64,000 nucleotides of DNA from Streptomyces pinistramenti. Its GTDB lineage: Bacteria > Actinomycetota > Actinomycetes > Streptomycetales > Streptomycetaceae. The stretch spans positions 144,887 through 208,886 of the forward strand of contig NZ_JAJCXB010000005.1 in assembly GCF_020564935.1 (NCBI RefSeq). Reading direction: 5' to 3'. The translations under genes and the position numbers were made by a program. Shown here in pieces: positions 12,451 through 22,379 of the stretch. How positions within the stretch are numbered: the first letter of the stretch is position 1; the number at the start of each line of letters is the position of its first letter. Below the pieces are notes generated by a model, which had not been told where the DNA came from, made no database searches, and saw nothing but the letters and a program-made list of their open reading frames with translations.

Positions 12451-15400
12451 GTGGCTGAGCCTGGAGAAGCTGTGGCGGGCGCGAGCGGCAGCCGGCCGGC
12501 CGGGCGTGGCACCGGCTGGGCCGCGCCCGGCGACGCCCTGCCGCTGTCCGCCGTGCAGGAGGCGATGTGGATCTCCTGGGAGCGCGACCTCGACCAGCAG
12601 GAGCACCTCATCCCGCTGGCCCTGGACGTCACCGGCGACCTCGACACCGAGCGCCTGCGGGCGGCCGTCGCGGAGCTGTCGCGCCGGCACCCCCTGCTGC
12701 GGGCCCGCGTCGACCGCGCCCCCACCGGCACCCGCCTGACCTGGGCGGGCACGGACCCCGTACCGTTCACCGTCCGTACCGTCGACGCCGACCGTGACGC
12801 GGCCCTCGCGGCGGCCTGCCGCCCCTTCGACCTGAACCGCGGGCCGCTGGCACGGGCGGAGGTGCTGCGCGGCCCGGACTTCACCGTGGTCCAGCTCACC
12901 GTCCACCACCTGGTCCTGGACGGCACGTCGATCCCCCTCCTCTGCGAAGAGCTGCGCCGGGCCTACGCCGGGCACCCCCTCGACGGCCCGGACGATCCGC
13001 GGCCGGTCATCGCCCACGCCCGGCGCTCCTGGGAGCTGGCACTCGGAGCCGACGGCGAACCGCACCGTGCGTACTGGCGCACGGTCCTGGCCGACCCGGC
13101 GCCGGCCCGCCCGCTGCCGGTGCGGCCCGAACCCGGCGGCTACCAGCAGCTGCCGCGCCCCATCGACCAGGAACTCGTCGATCAGGTACGGAAGGTGGCC
13201 GCGGAACTGGGCGTCACCTACTTCACGGTCATGTTCGCGGCCCTCTTCGTGACCCTGCACCGCCACACCGCCACCGACGACCTCATCGTCTCGGCGCCCT
13301 ACCACGGACGGTCCGACCCCGCCCTCGCCGGCCGGATCGGCTTCTTCGTCAACGTCCTGCCGTTCCGGGAGCACCTCCCCGGCACCCGGACGTACGCCGA
13401 CCTGCTGACCGGCCTGCGCGCCCAGGTGCAAAGCGGCAGCGGACACGGCGAGCTGCCGCAGCCCGCGATCCTGCGCGCGGCGGGCCTGACGGCGCCCGCC
13501 GACCGGGACCGCACCCACCAAGTCGTCTTCCAGTACCTCCAGTTCGGGCACCACGCGCAGGAGGGCGCCGACGTGGCCCGGATGGACTTCGCGGCCGGCG
13601 GCGCGCGGGCCGAGCTGAGCCTGCGGGACCTGACCGACGTGGCCGACCACCGGCTCACCGTCCTGCTCGCCGAGGACAGCCGGGGCAGCCGCATGCTGTG
13701 GAAGGACCCGCACGGCACCGTCGACCCGGACCTGCTCGCCTCGCTGGCACGCGACCACCTGGCCGTCGTCGCGGACATGGTCGCCGACCCGTACGGCACC
13801 CTCGCCGACGGCCAGGCACGGCTGCCCGCGGTCAGCGCCCCGCCCCCGGACGACGCAGCCGCCGCAGCCCACGGGCCGCACGCCGCCGAACCGGCCCCGG
13901 CACTCGACGCGCCGCGCCCGCAGGCCCCCGCGCCCTCGTCCCTCACCTCGCCCACCGCCGTCGCACTCGCCGAGATCTGGCATCAGGTCCTGGGCGTACC
14001 GGTGGCATCGGCCGATGACTCGTTCTTCGAAATGGGCGGCCATTCCCTCCTCGCCACCACGCTGCTGACCCGCATCGGCCGCCGCTTCGGCACCGAGCCG
14101 TCGCTGCGCGACCTCTTCTCGCACCCCGGCTTCGGCGAACTGGTCCGCCTCATCGACCAGGGCCCCGCCCCCTCCCGGGCCACCCAGGACGACACCCCCG
14201 CGGCCCGCCCCGAGCCCGGCGGCCCGCTCCCGGCATCCGGCTTCCAGGAGAGCATCTGGCTCGCGCAGCGCCTGGACCCCGTCCACGCGACGTACCACGT
14301 GCCGCTGTCCTGGGACGTGGCCGGCGAGCTGGACCCCGCGCGGCTGCGCCGCGCACTGGCGCTGCTGGTCTCCCGGCACGAGATCCTGCGCACCCGCTTC
14401 GTCGACCGCGACGGCCGCCTCTACCAGGAAGTGGCCGCGCCCTGGACCCCGGAGGCCGGCCACACGGACCTCACCGGGCTGCCCGCCGCCGCACAGGATC
14501 TGCGGCTGCGGCGATGGGCGGACGAGGCGGCCGGCGACCTGGTGCCGGCGGACGGACACCTGCTGCGCGCCGCGCTGTTCACCAGGGCCCCGCAGCATCA
14601 GGTGCTCTCCCTGTGCGTCCACCACCTCGTGCTCGACGGCGAGTCGGTGCCGCATCTGGTACGGGAGCTGGAGCGCTGTTACGCGGCGGCCGGCGGGGAG
14701 GCGATGCCGCCGGCGCCCCCGCACCAGTACCGCGACCTGGTGTCGGCCGAGCATCGGGAGCCCCGGGCGGCCGCCGACCTGGCCTACTGGTGCGACCGGC
14801 TGGCCGGCGCCCCCAGCTCGCTCGGCCTGTCCGCGCCCCGCTCTCCCGAGCCGGCCGGCAACCTCGGGCTGCGGCTTGCCGACGAGGCGGCGCAGGAACT
14901 GCTCGCCGTCCAACGCGCCGAGCGGGCCTCGGCCTTCATGATCCAGGCGACCGCGGTCGCCGCGGCCCTGCACCGGTGGACCGGGCGCACCGACCTCACC
15001 TTCGGCATCCCGGTCGCGAACCGCGGCGGCTCCGCGTTCGACGACGTCATCGGACCGTGCCTGAACACCCTGGTGCTGCGCTCCCGTTGCGCCCGCGACA
15101 CGACACTCGGCGAGCTGCTGCGGACCCTGCGGGAAGAGATCATCGGCGCCTTCGAGCACCGCGCGGCGTCCTTCGACGACGTGGTGCGCGGCCTGCGTCC
15201 CGCGAGGCTGCCCGGACACACGCCGTACGCCGATGTGCTGCTGAACAGCGTCAGCCTGACGCACTGGTCGGGGACGCTCGGCGACGCCGCTCTGACACCC
15301 GTGGATTTCGTCGCGGAGCGCACCGAAACCAGTAAGTTCCCGCTCACCGTCACGTTCGCGGAAAGCGGCTCCGCGGTGCGGGGGTCGCTGGCCTACCGCG

Positions 15401-15540
15401 GTGACCGTATCCGCGCCGCCGATGCCGGGGAGCTGGCCGGTGATCTCGCCGCGGTACTCAACCGATTCGGCGCCCTGCTGCCGGATCAGGTATTCACCAT
15501 GACGCCTTGTGAATCGCGGGGAAGGGACGGAGTGAACTGA
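12451..15540 (+). CDS. NRPS protein with C-T-C architecture, no adenylation domain
   Basis: This 1029-residue protein contains a condensation domain (HHLVLDG, histidines 152-153), a carrier domain (FFEMGGHSL, serine 532) and a second condensation domain (HHLVLDG, histidines 724-725), and then ends. No A domain lies in between; the linker before the carrier is Ala/Pro-rich. The threonine-type A domain just upstream is the natural supplier. The terminal C domain has no downstream carrier on the same chain, so it must act with a carrier on another protein, such as the free PCP at 185, or with a free amine. GGAGG lies before the GTG start. The stop overlaps the next start (TGATG). Confidence 0.9.
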   Translation: MAEPGEAVAGASGSRPAGRGTGWAAPGDALPLSAVQEAMWISWERDLDQQEHLIPLALDVTGDLDTERLRAAVAELSRRHPLLRARVDRAPTGTRLTWAGTDPVPFTVRTVDADRDAALAAACRPFDLNRGPLARAEVLRGPDFTVVQLTVHHLVLDGTSIPLLCEELRRAYAGHPLDGPDDPRPVIAHARRSWELALGADGEPHRAYWRTVLADPAPARPLPVRPEPGGYQQLPRPIDQELVDQVRKVAAELGVTYFTVMFAALFVTLHRHTATDDLIVSAPYHGRSDPALAGRIGFFVNVLPFREHLPGTRTYADLLTGLRAQVQSGSGHGELPQPAILRAAGLTAPADRDRTHQVVFQYLQFGHHAQEGADVARMDFAAGGARAELSLRDLTDVADHRLTVLLAEDSRGSRMLWKDPHGTVDPDLLASLARDHLAVVADMVADPYGTLADGQARLPAVSAPPPDDAAAAAHGPHAAEPAPALDAPRPQAPAPSSLTSPTAVALAEIWHQVLGVPVASADDSFFEMGGHSLLATTLLTRIGRRFGTEPSLRDLFSHPGFGELVRLIDQGPAPSRATQDDTPAARPEPGGPLPASGFQESIWLAQRLDPVHATYHVPLSWDVAGELDPARLRRALALLVSRHEILRTRFVDRDGRLYQEVAAPWTPEAGHTDLTGLPAAAQDLRLRRWADEAAGDLVPADGHLLRAALFTRAPQHQVLSLCVHHLVLDGESVPHLVRELERCYAAAGGEAMPPAPPHQYRDLVSAEHREPRAAADLAYWCDRLAGAPSSLGLSAPRSPEPAGNLGLRLADEAAQELLAVQRAERASAFMIQATAVAAALHRWTGRTDLTFGIPVANRGGSAFDDVIGPCLNTLVLRSRCARDTTLGELLRTLREEIIGAFEHRAASFDDVVRGLRPARLPGHTPYADVLLNSVSLTHWSGTLGDAALTPVDFVAERTETSKFPLTVTFAESGSAVRGSLAYRGDRIRAADAGELAGDLAAVLNRFGALLPDQVFTMTPCESRGRDGVN

Positions 15541-16427
15541 TGAGGAAATTTCGATTCGGGGTAAATCTGAATTCCGCGACGGGCCATCAGGATTGGACGG
15601 AAAAATGCCGGTCGGCGGAATCGCTCGGATATGACGTCCTGACGGTTCCTGATCACCTCGGCGTGCAGGCCCCGTTCCCCGCGCTGGTCGCGGCGGCCGC
15701 GGTGACCGAGCGCATACGGGTGGCCACTTTTGTCCTCAACAGTGCGTTCTGGAACCCGGTTCTGCTGGCCCGCGAGGTCAGGACGACGGACCGGCTCACC
15801 GATCAGCGGCTCGAATTGGGGCTCGGAACCGGGTACGTGCGTTCAGAGTTCGACAAGGCCGGCGTGAGTTGGGGCACAGCCGGTACCCGGGTGGACCGGC
15901 TGGAGGAGACCGTCACCGAGGTGACCCGGCTCCTGGACAATCCCCGCGAACTGGGTGATACCCAGCCGCCGTCCCGGCCGCCTGTGGTGATCGGCGGCAA
16001 CGGCAACCGCGTCCTGGGCCTTGCCGCGCGCCACGCCGACGTCGTCGCCTTCACCGGCGCGGTGCTCAAACGCGGCGCCACGCGGGGCACGTTGGAGCTG
16101 CTGGACGGCGAGACGGTCGCGGAACGGGTCGCCCATTTCGCCTCCGTCGCCGGCGAGCGCGGGTCGCTGATCGAGCGGAACATCCTGGTCCAGGCGGTGG
16201 CGGTGACCGCGCGCCGCGACGAGGCGGTCGAGACGCTGCGCCGCCGGATGCCGCACCTGACGGCCGGGCAGATCGCCGACGCGCCGACGGTGCTGCTCGG
16301 CTCTGTGAAGGAGATCACGGCCCAACTGCGAGAACGGCGTGATCGCTACGGTTTTTCCTACATCAGTGTGCATGAATCGGCCATGACGGAATTCGCACAG
16401 GTGGTCGAATCACTCGCCGGTGAGTGA
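15540..16427 (+). CDS. Luciferase-like flavin/F420-dependent oxidoreductase
   Basis: This 295-residue protein belongs to the luciferase-like (LLM) superfamily, seen in the N-terminal FRFGVNL strand, the segment TVPDHLG, the LELGLGTGY motif and the later PPVVIGGNG strand. It resembles the family of F420-dependent enzymes of about 300 residues more than FMN luciferases, but the cofactor cannot be settled by eye. It is translationally coupled to the C-T-C gene. It could oxidise or hydroxylate a carrier-bound residue or the released product. The N-terminal 40 codons are less GC-rich than their neighbours. Confidence 0.85.
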   Translation: MRKFRFGVNLNSATGHQDWTEKCRSAESLGYDVLTVPDHLGVQAPFPALVAAAAVTERIRVATFVLNSAFWNPVLLAREVRTTDRLTDQRLELGLGTGYVRSEFDKAGVSWGTAGTRVDRLEETVTEVTRLLDNPRELGDTQPPSRPPVVIGGNGNRVLGLAARHADVVAFTGAVLKRGATRGTLELLDGETVAERVAHFASVAGERGSLIERNILVQAVAVTARRDEAVETLRRRMPHLTAGQIADAPTVLLGSVKEITAQLRERRDRYGFSYISVHESAMTEFAQVVESLAGE

Positions 16428-16733
16428 TCGCCGAGGAGGTGGTGCCGGGGGTGCGGCGCGTCAACCCCCCGGCGCCCCGCCCGGCAAGAGTTGGCTGAAA
16501 ATGGACAGTCTGAAGTGCCCTCCGGCGGGGGAGACTTGTATCGCTTTCCAGGTAATGCGGGATTCCATCGGGTTACATTGAGCGCGACCACCTGATCCGT
16601 GCATGCCGGGGAGTGCAGAGGTAATGTCCGTAGGCATCGTTATCCCTGTATGGCATGGCACAGCTCTGCGTAGGGACTGTTCTCCCGTTGGGGTGGGCAG
16701 ACTCATTGCGCAGGGTGCCCATAAGGGGATTCC
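16428..16733. promoter_or_regulatory. Intergenic region before the LuxR regulator
   Basis: These 306 bases separate the last biosynthetic gene from the regulator. A GC-rich imperfect inverted repeat at 16444-16473 (GCCGGGGGT against ACCCCCCGGC) may terminate the NRPS operon. The rest is less GC-rich than its surroundings and presumably holds the regulator promoter. AAGGGG at 16723-16728 is a ribosome site 5 bases before the TTG start. No small gene was found. Confidence 0.5.
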
Positions 16734-17375
16734 TTGAGAAAGCCGATTGCCGTAGCCGTGCTCGCAGATGACCCCATAACCGAGGAGGGGGCCATCATGC
16801 GCTTAACCTCATACGAAGAGATCGCCCCGCTTTCCCTGGACTCGTGCGACACCGCTGACGTACTGCTTGTACTGGCCAACGAAGTGACCGCGAAGCTACT
16901 GACGCGAGTGGAACGCGTGCACCGCGAGAACGGAGGCGGCTCGCGCAGGCTGCCGGTCATCCTCGTCGCCAACGAGTTCCCCGAACATTCCATGCTGCGC
17001 GCGATCAGCCTCGGACTCGTCAGCCTCCTCTACCGGCGCAAGAGCAGCTTCAACGCCATCGTGCGCGCCGTCGTGACCGCCGTACGCGGCCGCGCGAAAG
17101 CAGGGGACGGCATTCAGCAACGCCTGATCAGTCAGATCGAGGCGATCAGGGACCATGCCCTCATCCCGCACGGACTCAATGTCGCGGGCCTGGGAGCCAG
17201 AGAGGTCGAAGTGCTCAGGCTGCTAGCCGACGGTCTCAACACGAAAGAGGTGGCAGGCCGGATCGGCTGCTCGGAACGCACCATCAAGAGCGTCATCCAC
17301 CAACTCGTGGCCCGCCACAACCTCCGCAACCGCACCCACGCGGTCGCCTTCGCGCTCCGCACCGGAGTGCTGTAG
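16734..17375 (+). CDS. Atypical LuxR-family regulator with a TTA codon
   Basis: This 213-residue protein has a response-regulator-like N-terminal domain and a C-terminal LuxR helix-turn-helix (about 150-210: LGAREVEVLRLLADG, then SERTIKSVIHQL). The receiver keeps an acidic pair (ADDPI) but the strand that normally ends in the phospho-accepting Asp reads ADVLLVLANE, so phosphorylation is unlikely. TTG at 16734 is preferred because it keeps the first receiver strand; a later ATG at 16797 has a good GAGGAGG site but would remove it. Codon 24 (16803-16805) is TTA, the rare leucine codon read by the bldA tRNA, so translation may be developmentally gated. It is the likely pathway regulator of region 1. 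Confidence 0.85.
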   Translation: MRKPIAVAVLADDPITEEGAIMRLTSYEEIAPLSLDSCDTADVLLVLANEVTAKLLTRVERVHRENGGGSRRLPVILVANEFPEHSMLRAISLGLVSLLYRRKSSFNAIVRAVVTAVRGRAKAGDGIQQRLISQIEAIRDHALIPHGLNVAGLGAREVEVLRLLADGLNTKEVAGRIGCSERTIKSVIHQLVARHNLRNRTHAVAFALRTGVL

Positions 17376-17420
17376 GAAGCGCTGAAGGGGCCCCGCCACC
17401 GGGGCCCCTTCAGCGCTTCC
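17375..17420. terminator. Bidirectional terminator with a perfect 20-bp stem
   Basis: A perfect 20-bp inverted repeat (arms 17375-17394 and 17401-17420) surrounds a 6-base loop. The left arm begins at the last base of the LuxR stop codon, and the right arm contains the last codons and stop of the convergent XdhC gene. It should terminate both transcripts and separates region 1 from region 2. Confidence 0.85.
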
Positions 17421-18582
17421 GCCTCACGCCGCCGCGTGCCCCCCCGCCCGCGCCGGACTCCCGCCCGTGCGCGTCGGGGTGGATCGGCGTCCGCGACCCC
17501 GTCAGCGGGGCACCCGTACCACCCTGCCGGGCCGCGATGATCTCGGCCGCGATGGACAGCGCGGTCTCCTCGGGGGTGCGGGCACCGAGATCCAGGCCGA
17601 TCGGCGAACGGAGCCTGGCCAGTTCGTCCGCGCCGACCCCCGCATCGGTGAGCAGGCGGACCCGGTCCTCGTGCGTGCGGCGCGACCCCATCGCGCCGAC
17701 GAACGCGACCGGCATCCGCAGGGCGACCGTCAGCAGCGGAATGTCGAACTTGGCGTCGTGGGTCAGCACACACAGCACCGTGCGGGCGTCGGTCCCGGTG
17801 CGCTGGAGATAGCGGTGCGGCCAGTCGACCACGACCTCGTCGGCCTCGGGGAAGCGGGCCCGGGTGGCGAACACCGGCCGCGCGTCGCACACCGTCACGC
17901 GGTAACCCAGGAACACGCCGGTACGCACCAGCGCCGCCGTGAAGTCCACCGCACCGAAAACGATCATGCGGGGCGGCGGCACGCGCGACTCGACGAACAG
18001 CGTCAGCGGCACCCCGCAGCGCGTCCCGCGGTCCGAGACCACGCAGGTACCGGTGCGCCCGGCCGCCAGCAGGGCCCGGCTCTCACCCGCAGCCGCCAGA
18101 TCAAGCTCCGGATGCCCGCCAAGACCGCCTTCGTACGATCCGTCGGCCCGCACGAGCAGGGCGTGGCCGAGCAGTTCGGCCGGCCCGTCGGTCACCCGGG
18201 CCAGCGCCACCGTCTCCCCGAGGGCGGCGGCCGGCAGCGCCGCGGCCAGCACCTCCCGCACCACCGCGTCCGCGCCCACCGGCGTGACCAGGATGTCGAT
18301 GACCCCGCCGCAGGTCAGCCCCACCGCGAAGGCATCCTCATCGCTGTATCCGAACCGTTCGAGCACCGTCCGCCCGTCCTCCAGGGCCTGGACGCACAGG
18401 TCGTACACCGCGCCCTCCACACAGCCGCCGGAGACCGAGCCGATGACCGTGCCCTCGCCGTCGACGGCCAGGGCGGCGCCGGGACTGCGCGGCGCGCTGC
18501 CGCCGACGGCCACCACGGTGGCGACGGCGAATTCCCGGCCCTGTGCCACCCACCGGGCCAACTCGTCGGCGATGTCCAGCAT
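17410..18582 (-). CDS. xdhC: XdhC/CoxF-family molybdenum-enzyme maturation protein
   Basis: This 390-residue protein has the XdhC N-terminal signature (ATVVAVGGSAPRSPG near residue 20, then SVSGGCVEGAV) and a C-terminal Rossmann domain (IVFGAVDFTAALVR, VCDARPVFA, VGAMGSRRTHEDR). XdhC proteins bind and sulfurate molybdenum cofactor and insert it into xanthine dehydrogenase-type enzymes. The start at 18582 is chosen because AGGAGGAG lies just upstream. It follows the Mo-subunit gene by 76 bases in the same direction. The last 25 residues are a Gly/Arg-rich tail overlapping the terminator. Confidence 0.88.
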   Translation of the reverse strand: MLDIADELARWVAQGREFAVATVVAVGGSAPRSPGAALAVDGEGTVIGSVSGGCVEGAVYDLCVQALEDGRTVLERFGYSDEDAFAVGLTCGGVIDILVTPVGADAVVREVLAAALPAAALGETVALARVTDGPAELLGHALLVRADGSYEGGLGGHPELDLAAAGESRALLAAGRTGTCVVSDRGTRCGVPLTLFVESRVPPPRMIVFGAVDFTAALVRTGVFLGYRVTVCDARPVFATRARFPEADEVVVDWPHRYLQRTGTDARTVLCVLTHDAKFDIPLLTVALRMPVAFVGAMGSRRTHEDRVRLLTDAGVGADELARLRSPIGLDLGARTPEETALSIAAEIIAARQGGTGAPLTGSRTPIHPDAHGRESGAGGGARGGVRRKR

Positions 18583-18658
18583 TTCGGTCTCCTCCTGCTT
18601 CACGGCCCGGTGCGGGCGGGGTGTACGGCGGACGAGGCGGAACCCCCGGCGCCCGTGC

Positions 18659-20791
18659 TCAGCCGGCCCCGTGGGCCGCGGTACCCGCCTGAAGGACCCG
18701 GTCGGGCCGGATCGGCAGATTCCGGTGGCGCACACCGGTCGCATGCCAGACCGCGTTGGCAATCGCCGCCGCGGCCCCGACGATCCCGATCTCGCCGATG
18801 CCCTTGATCCCCACCGGGTCGTCCGGATCCGGGTCCTCCACCCAGGCCGCCTCGATGGGCGGTACATCGGCGTGCGCCGCGAAGTGATACCCCGCGAGGT
18901 CCGCGCCGACGTGCCCGCCCGACGCCTGGTCCCGTACCGCCTCCTCGTGCAGCGCCATGGAAAGCCCCCAGGTCATGCCGCCGATGAACTGGCTGCGCGC
19001 GGTCAGCGGGTTGACGATGCGGCCGGCCGCGAAGACGCCGAGCATCCGCCGCACGCGCACCTCACCGCTGGTGACGTCCACCGCGACCTCGGCGAACTGC
19101 GCCCCGAAGGAGTGCCGTTCCTTCTGCGTCAGCGCCTGCACGGCCGCGCCGGTGTCGGCCCGCACCGTGATGCCCTGCGGCGGAATGCCGCCGCCCAGGG
19201 CCAGTTGCTCCCGCAGGTCAGCCGCCGCGGTGGTGACCGCCCAGGCCCAGGACCGGGTGCCCATCGAGCCGCCGGCGACCATGGCGGGACCGAAGTCGCT
19301 GTCCGCGATCTTCATGCGGATGCGTTCCGGAGCCACCTCCAGGGCGTCCGCCGCGATCAGCGTCAGCGCGGTCCGCGCCCCGGTTCCGACGTCCGCCGCG
19401 GTGATCCGCACGGTGAAGCTGCCGTCCGCCTCCGCCGTCACCGAAGCCGTGGACGGCGCCGCCCCCGAGGGGAACGACGACGCGGCCGTGCCCGTGCCGA
19501 GCAGCCAGCGCCCCTCACGGCGGATGCCGGGACGCGGATCCCGCTGCGCCCAGCCGAACCGCGCGGCACCCTCGTCGAAGCAGGCGAGCAGATTGCGGCT
19601 GCTGAACGGCAGCCCGGAGGCCGGGCCCACGGCAGGTTCGTTGCGGGCGCGCAGCGCGATCGGGTCGATGCCGCACTTCTCGGCGAGTTCGTCCAGCGCG
19701 GATTCCAGCGCGAACGAGCCGGGCGCCTCGCCCGGTGCCCGCATGAAGGTCGGCGTCGGCACGTCGACCCGTACGAGGCGGTTGACGGTGTGCAGCGCGT
19801 CGGCCGCGTACATCGCACGCCCCGCGTCGGCGCTCCGCTCCAGGAACTCGTGCACCGTCGACGTGACGCTCAGCGCCTGGTGGTCGACCGCGCGCAGCCG
19901 CCCGTCGGCGTCGGCGCCGAGCCTGACCCGCTGCGCGGTGGGACTGCGGTAGCCGACCAGCGAGAACGTCTGACGGCGGGTCAGGACGACGCGGACCGGG
20001 CGGTGCAGAACGGTCGCCGCCATCACGGCGCACACCTGGTGCGGCCGGATCCCTTTGGCCCCGAACGCGCCGCCGACGTGCTCGGAGCGCACCCGCACCG
20101 CCCCCGGATCGAGCGAGAACAGCTTCGCCAGCTCGCTCGCCACCCACATGCTGCCCTGGTTGGAGTCCACGACTTCGAGGCGTCCGCTGTCCCAGCGAGC
20201 CATCGCCGCGTGCGGCTCCATCGCGCTGTGGTGCTCTTCCGGCGTGGTGTATTCCGCGTCCACGACGACGGCGGACGAGGCGAGTTCGGCCTCCACGTCC
20301 CCCTTCTCCGTCGGCGTCTCCGAGTCCGGGACGTACGCGCCGGGGCTCCCGGCGCCGAACACCACGTCGTGCGGCTCCTCCTCGTACCGGACGACCAGCG
20401 ACTCGGCGGCCTCCCGCGCCTGCTCGGACGTTTCCGCCACGACCAGCGCCACCGGCCAGCCCGCGTGGGGCACTCGGTCGTGCTGGAAGACCTGGATGAC
20501 CGGGTCGGGCGGCCCCATCATGCCCTGGTAGTTCCCGTCGATGCGGGGGGCGTTCCCGTGATGCAGGACGGTGAGCACGCCGGGCATCTCCAGGACCGGA
20601 CCGGTCTCCACGGACCGGATGCGGCCGCGGGTGATCGTGGACAACACCAGCCAGCCGTGGGCGAGTTCGGCGAACGGCACCTCGCCCGCGTAGCGCGCGG
20701 CCCCGGTGACCTTGTCGCGGCCCTCAAGGCGGGCGTGTGCGGCGCCGACGGATCCCGTCGTGCCTGCGGTCGAGGTCGTCACGGTGGTCAT
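18659..20791 (-). CDS. Xanthine dehydrogenase-family molybdopterin-binding subunit
   Basis: This 710-residue protein is the large catalytic subunit of a molybdenum hydroxylase. Recognisable parts are the N-terminal GRDKVTGAARYAGEV, AFGAKG, the FMRAPGEAPG segment that contacts the cofactor, and the C-terminal GIGEIGIVGAAAAIANAV with the expected catalytic glutamate. Such enzymes hydroxylate purines, aldehydes or N-heterocycles with water as oxygen donor. Its ATG overlaps the stop of the FAD-subunit gene by 4 bases. The three-subunit YagTSR/CoxLMS-like layout means the substrate cannot be assigned as xanthine from sequence alone. Confidence 0.92.
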   Translation of the reverse strand: MTTVTTSTAGTTGSVGAAHARLEGRDKVTGAARYAGEVPFAELAHGWLVLSTITRGRIRSVETGPVLEMPGVLTVLHHGNAPRIDGNYQGMMGPPDPVIQVFQHDRVPHAGWPVALVVAETSEQAREAAESLVVRYEEEPHDVVFGAGSPGAYVPDSETPTEKGDVEAELASSAVVVDAEYTTPEEHHSAMEPHAAMARWDSGRLEVVDSNQGSMWVASELAKLFSLDPGAVRVRSEHVGGAFGAKGIRPHQVCAVMAATVLHRPVRVVLTRRQTFSLVGYRSPTAQRVRLGADADGRLRAVDHQALSVTSTVHEFLERSADAGRAMYAADALHTVNRLVRVDVPTPTFMRAPGEAPGSFALESALDELAEKCGIDPIALRARNEPAVGPASGLPFSSRNLLACFDEGAARFGWAQRDPRPGIRREGRWLLGTGTAASSFPSGAAPSTASVTAEADGSFTVRITAADVGTGARTALTLIAADALEVAPERIRMKIADSDFGPAMVAGGSMGTRSWAWAVTTAAADLREQLALGGGIPPQGITVRADTGAAVQALTQKERHSFGAQFAEVAVDVTSGEVRVRRMLGVFAAGRIVNPLTARSQFIGGMTWGLSMALHEEAVRDQASGGHVGADLAGYHFAAHADVPPIEAAWVEDPDPDDPVGIKGIGEIGIVGAAAAIANAVWHATGVRHRNLPIRPDRVLQAGTAAHGAG

Positions 20792-21776
20792 CGGGCGGCC
20801 TCCTCGGCGAGTTCGGTCAGTACGGCCACGACGAGATTGCGCATCAGCGTCACCTTGTATCCGTTGTGGGGGAGCGGCGCGGCGGCGGCCAGTTCCGCGT
20901 CCGCTGCGGCACCGAACGCCTCGGCGGTCGCCGGGCCGCCGGTCAGCGCCCGCTCGGCCTCCCGGGCCCGCCACGGCCGCGACGCGACCGCCCCGAAGGC
21001 CAGGCGCACCTCGTGTACGACACCGTCCCGCACATCCAGCGCGGCGGCGATCGAGCCGATGGCGAAGGCGTACGAGGCGCGCTCGCGCACCTTCCGGTAG
21101 CGGGAGGCCGCGGCGACCGGGGCCGGCGGCAGGGTCAGGCCGGTGATCAGTGCGCCGGGCGGCAGCGCGGTCTCCAGATGCGGCGTGGTGCCCACCGGAA
21201 GATAGAACTCCGCAAGCGGCAACTCGCCGGGACCGTCCGCCGTTTCGTAGTGCACGACGGCGTCGAAGGCGGCCAGCGCCACGCCCATGTCCGAAGGATG
21301 GACGGCCACGCAGTGTGCGGAGGCGCCGAGGATCGCGTGCTGGTGGTGCTCGCCCTCGACGGCGGGGCAACCGCTGCCGGGGGAGCGCTTGTTGCACGCC
21401 TGTGTCACGTCGGTGAAGTAGCCGCAGCGGGTGCGCTGGAGCAGATTCCCGCCGACGGTGGCCATGTTGCGCAGCTGTCCCGACGCCCCGGCCAGCACCG
21501 CCTGCGCCAACGCCGGGTAGCGGCGGCGCACTTCGGGGTGGGCGGCCAGGTCGCTGTTGGTGACGGTCGCGCCGATCCGCAGGCCGCCGTCGTCCGTGGT
21601 CTCGATCCGGTCGAGCGGCAGTTCCCGGATGTCGACGAGCTGCGCGGGCCGTTCCACCCCGGTCTTCATCAGGTCGACGAGGTTGGTGCCGCCGCCGAGG
21701 GCGCGCGCACCGGGATCGGCGCCGAGCAGGGCAACGGCGCCCTGGACGTCGGACGCGCGCTGGTAGCCGAACTCCC

Positions 21777-21780
<4 letters not shown>
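20788..21780 (-). CDS. Xanthine dehydrogenase-family FAD-binding subunit
   Basis: This 330-residue protein is the middle electron-transfer subunit. It shows the FAD-binding motifs ALGGGTNLVDLMK near residue 27 and ATVGGNLLQRTRC near residue 105, plus a Cys-containing insert (CNKRSPGSGCPA) typical of YagS-like subunits that may hold an extra iron-sulfur cluster. It overlaps both neighbours by 4 bases (ATGA), so all three subunits should be made in equal amounts. Confidence 0.92.

Positions 21781-22379
<599 letters not shown>

Noticed and set aside
12397..15264. 955-codon minus-strand frame opposite the C-T-C gene
   Set aside because: Composition is a shadow of the C-T-C codons; there is no recognisable domain.
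17939..21100. 1053-codon plus-strand frame over the xdh genes
   Set aside because: The minus strand carries clear molybdenum hydroxylase subunits with overlapping starts and stops; the plus frame is Arg/His/Pro-rich noise.
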